The notes under the pieces are model-generated. The model made no database searches. It was not told the DNA's origin and saw only the letters and a program-made list of their open reading frames with translations. Shown here piece by piece: positions 4,771 to 8,872 of a stretch of DNA of 8,872 nucleotides. Source of the stretch: Weimeria sp002480925 (GTDB lineage: Bacteria; Bacillota; Clostridia; Lachnospirales; Lachnospiraceae); the NCBI RefSeq assembly GCF_052064335.1, contig NZ_JBQHVU010000037.1:1-8872 (forward strand). Reading direction: 5' to 3'. A program made the position numbers and the translations under genes. Every line of letters begins with the position of its first letter. Positions within the stretch are counted from its first letter, which is position 1.

Positions 4771-7700
4771 TTGAAAAGGAAAGCAGTTATAAGAGCCTTA
4801 TCGCTTATCATTGCATTAGTACTTACATGGGCTGATTCTGGTATCAGATCTTTATATCCGGCAGCTGCTACAGAGCTTGTGACTCAGCCGGAGACTGCCC
4901 AGGATGCGGATAATGCAGGGCCGGAAAATGATCAGGAGATTGCATCTGCTGCTTATGCTTCTGATAAAGAAGAGAAGAAGGTCACAAAGGATGATCCGGA
5001 TAAGATAAGCCCTAAGAAACAGAAGAGCAGCAGCATTAAAGCTAATGTATCCGCAAGGCTTGTTAATGATAAGCATATCAGTGTAAAGGCAGTAAATGCC
5101 GGTGACGGCAGGATCAAAAAGACTCTTGTCTTTACTCTGCCTAAAAAGAGCAGCTGGCCATATTCTGATCAGATAGACTGGGACATAAGACCTCTCAGAT
5201 CGACAGGAAAGGGAAGGGAGGGCTCTGGACATGAAGAGCTAAGGAGTGAGCAGAATGGCAATACTCTTACAGTCTATCTTGATGAGCTTTTGGACTATGA
5301 GAGATATGAGCTTACGGTAAGATACACTCAGACATATTTCTGGGATATCAGTGTACCGTATGATGCATATGTCGGTGATCAGCTTGTGACATTATATTAC
5401 GACAAGATGATGGAAGCATCGGACTCAGGTGATCTTACTAAGAAGTTTACGACCCAGAAGGACAAATACATAAGAAAGGCAGCTGACCTTAAGGAAAAGG
5501 TACATAAATACTCTTCCGTCGATATGGCAGGCGATATTGACATGGGGGAGGAGCAGTGCATCGTTGACGGCGGCTCCAGAGGCAACTGGCTCTTTGAGTC
5601 AGCTATCACAGCAGGTGTCAGTATAAATGGAAATGGAAGAAGAGTAAGACGCGGGAATAAGGGAGCCTGTTTTATTGTACACAGTGGAGCCGGTCTTGAT
5701 ATCAGGGAATTATATATCGATGCCTTTTCGGGACATATAATAGAAACTCCTACAGCAGGGAACGAATATATCACAAGAAACGCATCAGGCGGGGCGGATG
5801 GAGTAGGTATACTTGTGGGCTTCGATTCCATCTATGATGCTGATAACAGCAGCTCGTCAGGAAGACTTTCCCTTAAGGATTCAGAGGTCTATGGCGGGAG
5901 GAGTGCAGTAGTATTCCGATACGGCAAGGCTGATATACACAGGAGTACCCTGTATGGAATGGGAGAAGCGAATGTCTTTACGGCTCCTGATAAGGACTCC
6001 TATTACGGGACAGGACTTGGCCTTATCAACTCGTCGAAGGATATGGGGGCCAGTGTCACGGTAGGAGAAGACTGCAGTATCTATGGCAGGTTCAACGGAG
6101 TGATGGTCGATGGGAGCGCATCCCTGTCAGTAGCTGACAGCTATATAAGAGGAGACTGTGAGGATGCCTTTGACTTTAGAGGAAAGGGAGATCTATCGAT
6201 CTCTGACTGTCTTATAGAGGGCGTAAAGGGAGTTGATATCTATCATGATGCGACCTTTCATGCGATAATGGAAGCTCTTGATATATCGAGTGGAAGCTTT
6301 GATGGAAGTGCTTTCAGAAGGACAGTTCCTGCTGACAGATATCCGTATACGGCTGGTGGAGATAAGACCCGTAAGGGTACAGTAAGCATCAGGGATAGCT
6401 TTATGAATATCTATACCGGGGTATTCAGGGAGATAGCCTCGATCGCTGGATGCGGAATACAAAATCACGGACAGCTTGAGCTTGGGCATGGGATTTCGAT
6501 CAATGTCAGACATTCCGGGGCCTGGGATAGCCTTCCCTCTGGAAACAGGTCAAAGGCTATAGGTATCTGGAATTCAAAGAAGCTGACCCTGCCATCGGAT
6601 ATTTCTATTGTCTCTGACGATGACGGAATAGAATGTATACGGGACGTCAACTCCATAAGAAACGCCCTGCACTTCTATTATGGAATGTCTGATGAAGAGA
6701 CTGCAGCTATAGAGAAAAGGGCCACAGCAGACCAGAATATCTTTACTGATTTAGATGACGGCCTTCATCTGTCTCTTACTGTAAAGGGAGGAAGCATTGA
6801 TGCAGGGGATACTGCGATAATGCAGCCCTTTGGAAATCTCTCGATAGAACCGGAAACAGATACTGAAATCAAAGGAATAAACACCGGAATTACAGTCGGA
6901 AAGAACGAAGAGGACAATATTTATGGCGATCAGGCCATGAATGTCTCCCTGCAGATCTATGGTGAGAGGACCATAAGAATAGCGTCCTCCCTTCATGGAA
7001 AGGGAATCGTAATAAAACGAAGCGCCAATGCCATAATAGAGGCTCCTCTTACGATCTGCGGAACTGATAGCAGGTGTGGCAGGGGCATAGAAAACTACGG
7101 ATTCACCCAGCTGAAACGCGCAGATATAGAGGCGGAGGAGTCAGGCATTCTGAATGGAGAGGATGGAAGTATCTATCTCGGAGATGATCTGGATCAGGAA
7201 GCAGAAGGGGTTACTATAAAGGGAGCTGTCTGTGGCATAGATAACAGAGGCAGCTGCATCTATTACAGGAATACCCGGATAAGTGAGTCAAGAAAGGCAG
7301 CTGTGCTTCAGGGAGGAAGCTTTTATATGCAGCCTGGCGCAGAGGTCGCTGTGGACGATGCAGGCCACAATTGCATTTATCTGAAAAAGGATGCCACAGT
7401 AAGACTTATGTATGATGAAGCAGAGGAAGATCTTATACCAGCGACAAGAGGAAGCTTTCTGACTGCTGACTCAGACAGAGCTCCAGGAAGGGTTATGGTA
7501 GAGCTTTATTCACCATGGAGCGTTGGAGGCGGAGAGGACTATTCAGATGAGTCCTGTGAGAAGATCTCTGATAATGACAAGATCAGGATAACAGACATGC
7601 TTGGGGGCTTTTCTCTGGCCTTTGATAAGGTAAAGGACCATAAGGCAGCGCTCAGGTCAGGCCTTGGCAAATGGAAGGAAAAAAAGACTAACGGAAGGAC

Positions 7701-8787
7701 AGGTACCCTTATACTTTCCTGTCTTTTAAGCGCCAGCTATGAGGCAGATTTTCCAGTAAAAAATGATCACATAAGCTCAGTTGATCCAGAGCCTACTAAA
7801 TATTACTGGAGGGAGCCGACAGAATTTACAGTTGCCAGTGATCTGTATGATACAGACCGGGCAAGGATCTTTTATGATGGGGCGGATATTACAAAAGGCC
7901 TATTACAGAAGGGATGGAGAGATAAGGGTAGAGATGGAAAATACGGAGAAGAGCTTTATCACGAAAAGCGGATCACAAGAGTCTATGATGATGATCACAT
8001 CTTCAGTGGCCTGTGGGACACACAATTTGAATTTTATTTTGATGGTAATGGTCAGACAAATGGAAAGGAGAACTATACAGAGGGGACTGTCTCTTCTGGC
8101 TATGCTTTCCCAGGAAATAGCGGACCGGAGAGGAAGGAAAGGGAATATTTCAAAAGAGACATCATAAGGGATGGCAGTCATCATCCCTGTGGCTTTGATG
8201 GATGGAGTCTCGATAATAAGGCAGTCTATAAGGATAGTGGAATATACAGAGAAGGCAACCTGCTTGATGATGCCGTATCGTTTTATATAAAAGCAGTATC
8301 TATGGGTAATGTAAAGCTCAGTAAGGATAAGGCCACAGTGACTATCTACGCAGTCTGGGACGAATTTCCTGTGATAACGGCATATGACAGCTCATTTTAT
8401 GCAAGCGAGCTGTCGGATGATAAGGCGGTAAAGAAAAAGCTTTTGTCAGAGGATACAGTGACGGCGACTGATCTCTGTGACGGGGATATAGAGCAGGGAG
8501 AGATAGGAGTATTTACAGACCCGACCCGAGACTCCTTTGATATAGAAATGATGAAGGGCCTTGGTGACAGGGGGTATATCAATATATACTACAAGGCCAA
8601 AGACAAGAATGGACATACATCTGCGGTACAGGCAAAGGCATATATAATGACAGAGGATTCGGAGGACAGCTTAAGGGAGCCTGCGGCAGATTCGCTGAGA
8701 GGAAACAGCGGCAGCTCAAAAGACAGTATCGATGCCTCTCCATTATATATAAGACATATAGGGCTCTTCATCAGTTTGTGTGGGTAG
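4771..8787 (+). CDS. Large secreted parallel beta-helix surface protein with InlB/Ig-like C-terminal modules
   Basis: This 1338-residue protein is the last and largest gene of the operon. It has a Sec-type signal peptide (basic KRK, hydrophobic 9-19, likely cut after PAAA near residue 33), then a charged low-complexity linker (about 34-90) and a strand-rich domain (about 91-215). A long parallel beta-helix follows (about 249-880), shown by repeated GI-x-N-x-G turns at 561-567, 597-603, 771-777, 791-797 and 821-827 and by alternating S/D-I-x-I strands such as LSISDCLIEGVKGVDI. After residue 1000 comes a region with YYWREPTEFTV, then FEFYFDGNGQTNG, FDGWS and TIYAVWDEFPVI, like InlB/Listeria-Bacteroides repeats. 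An Ig-like module (about 1198-1293) has ATDLCDGD and YYKAKDKNGHTSAV. A Ser/Asp-rich tail ends in LFISLCG. There is no LPxTG, dockerin or clear transmembrane anchor. About 17 cysteines is high for a secreted protein. Likely an adhesin or glycan-binding effector linked to the filament; no catalytic residues of pectate lyases are identifiable by eye. Confidence 0.88.
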   Translation: MKRKAVIRALSLIIALVLTWADSGIRSLYPAAATELVTQPETAQDADNAGPENDQEIASAAYASDKEEKKVTKDDPDKISPKKQKSSSIKANVSARLVNDKHISVKAVNAGDGRIKKTLVFTLPKKSSWPYSDQIDWDIRPLRSTGKGREGSGHEELRSEQNGNTLTVYLDELLDYERYELTVRYTQTYFWDISVPYDAYVGDQLVTLYYDKMMEASDSGDLTKKFTTQKDKYIRKAADLKEKVHKYSSVDMAGDIDMGEEQCIVDGGSRGNWLFESAITAGVSINGNGRRVRRGNKGACFIVHSGAGLDIRELYIDAFSGHIIETPTAGNEYITRNASGGADGVGILVGFDSIYDADNSSSSGRLSLKDSEVYGGRSAVVFRYGKADIHRSTLYGMGEANVFTAPDKDSYYGTGLGLINSSKDMGASVTVGEDCSIYGRFNGVMVDGSASLSVADSYIRGDCEDAFDFRGKGDLSISDCLIEGVKGVDIYHDATFHAIMEALDISSGSFDGSAFRRTVPADRYPYTAGGDKTRKGTVSIRDSFMNIYTGVFREIASIAGCGIQNHGQLELGHGISINVRHSGAWDSLPSGNRSKAIGIWNSKKLTLPSDISIVSDDDGIECIRDVNSIRNALHFYYGMSDEETAAIEKRATADQNIFTDLDDGLHLSLTVKGGSIDAGDTAIMQPFGNLSIEPETDTEIKGINTGITVGKNEEDNIYGDQAMNVSLQIYGERTIRIASSLHGKGIVIKRSANAIIEAPLTICGTDSRCGRGIENYGFTQLKRADIEAEESGILNGEDGSIYLGDDLDQEAEGVTIKGAVCGIDNRGSCIYYRNTRISESRKAAVLQGGSFYMQPGAEVAVDDAGHNCIYLKKDATVRLMYDEAEEDLIPATRGSFLTADSDRAPGRVMVELYSPWSVGGGEDYSDESCEKISDNDKIRITDMLGGFSLAFDKVKDHKAALRSGLGKWKEKKTNGRTGTLILSCLLSASYEADFPVKNDHISSVDPEPTKYYWREPTEFTVASDLYDTDRARIFYDGADITKGLLQKGWRDKGRDGKYGEELYHEKRITRVYDDDHIFSGLWDTQFEFYFDGNGQTNGKENYTEGTVSSGYAFPGNSGPERKEREYFKRDIIRDGSHHPCGFDGWSLDNKAVYKDSGIYREGNLLDDAVSFYIKAVSMGNVKLSKDKATVTIYAVWDEFPVITAYDSSFYASELSDDKAVKKKLLSEDTVTATDLCDGDIEQGEIGVFTDPTRDSFDIEMMKGLGDRGYINIYYKAKDKNGHTSAVQAKAYIMTEDSEDSLREPAADSLRGNSGSSKDSIDASPLYIRHIGLFISLCG
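5515..7410 (+). other. Parallel beta-helix domain within the surface protein
   Basis: Residues about 249-880 of the large protein show short strands separated by Gly/Asn turns. The clearest shared unit is G-I-x-N-x-G/S with following alternating hydrophobic strands (CGIQNHG, IGIWNSK, RGIENYG, SGILNGE, CGIDNRG). Spacing between units is irregular (36, 174, 20 and 30 residues), typical of PbH1-type repeats and unlike exact tandem duplication. Borders are approximate. Confidence 0.7.
8008..8655 (+). other. InlB-like repeat and Ig-like module at the C-terminus of the surface protein
   Basis: Residues about 1080-1295 hold one divergent InlB/Flg_new-like unit (FYFDGNGQ ... FDGWS ... TIYAVWD). This is followed by an Ig/cadherin-like module with the PVITAYD start, an ATDLCDGD turn and a YKAKDKNG strand. 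Such modules are common in clostridial surface proteins and are usually spacers or ligand-binding stalks. Confidence 0.55.
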
Positions 8788-8813
8788 CTAAAACGCTGTA
8801 ACCCTTGTAAATA

Positions 8814-8842
8814 TTGAAAAAGCATACATTTTCCTGTACAAT
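8814..8842 (+). promoter_or_regulatory. Sigma-70-type promoter reading out of the window
   Basis: TTGAAA (8814-8819) and TACAAT (8837-8842) are separated by exactly 17 bases, one mismatch each from consensus. It lies in the AT-rich non-coding stretch after the large gene, so it probably drives a gene beyond the right edge and marks the end of the operon. There is no extended -10 TG at the usual position. Confidence 0.6.
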
Positions 8843-8870
8843 TTTTTCGCCAAAAAAAATCTATAGTACA
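8835..8870. repeat. AT-rich imperfect inverted repeat at the operon end
   Basis: ATTTTTT (8841-8847) and AAAAAAAAT (8852-8860) face each other around CGCC. They are flanked by TGTAC (8835-8839) and GTACA (8866-8870), with a few unpaired bases on the right arm. It lacks a GC-rich stem, so it is a poor intrinsic terminator. It overlaps the -10 of the predicted promoter and could be an operator or a coincidental AT structure. Confidence 0.35.
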
Positions 8871-8872
8871 GA

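Noticed and set aside
5397..5831. 144-aa minus-strand open frame inside the large surface protein
   Set aside because: It is a shadow of the beta-helix coding frame with Pro/Ser-rich random composition and no initiation signal.
5515..7410. Tandem DNA repeat array or CRISPR
   Set aside because: Similar units exist only at the protein level, with irregular spacing and divergent bases; there are no direct repeats with spacers.
7781..8167. 128-aa plus-strand frame inside the large gene
   Set aside because: It is out of frame within a continuous, domain-rich coding sequence and its product has no recognisable features.
4771..8787. Pectate lyase or other polysaccharide-cleaving enzyme
   Set aside because: The beta-helix pattern fits many adhesins and enzymes alike, and no specific catalytic motif could be seen.

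Overview
The window reads as one dense plus-strand operon from a low-to-mid GC Gram-positive anaerobe, most likely a clostridium of the Lachnospiraceae type. This is inferred from heavy use of AGG/AGA for Arg and ATA for Ile, strong purine-rich ribosome binding sites, TTG and GTG starts, and a Tad-like machine with no outer-membrane secretin gene in view. The species cannot be named from sequence alone.

Layout: the first 110 bases are the 3' end of an unidentified gene. A short gap of about 110 bp with a perfect hairpin follows. Then come eight genes with gaps of at most about 21 bp or small overlaps: a 69-aa Flp-pilin-like protein (220-429); a CpaF/TadA-type secretion ATPase (431-1711); a 460-aa membrane platform protein with two T2SSF-like helical domains (1716-3098); a 116-aa TadE-like membrane protein (3108-3458); a 35-aa single-helix protein (3467-3574); a 184-aa protein with a pilin-like N-terminus and an Ig-like C-terminal end (3596-4150); a 203-aa pseudopilin/TadF-like protein (4147-4758); and a 1338-aa secreted protein with a parallel beta-helix and InlB/Ig-like C-terminal modules (4771-8787). 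The last 85 bp hold no gene but contain a good sigma-70 type promoter pointing out of the window.

Working together (inference): the ATPase and the platform protein would power assembly of a short membrane-spanning filament or pseudopilus built from the small N-terminal-helix proteins. The beta-helix protein, with its own Sec signal peptide, is the obvious candidate for an associated surface adhesin or effector. The most unusual features are a set of small pilin-like proteins that keep the Flp-type EY motif at residues 7-8 but have essentially no leader peptide and no Gly before the expected cleavage site, a 35-aa member of that set, and the replacement of the usual TadB plus TadC pair by a single two-domain protein, at least within this window.
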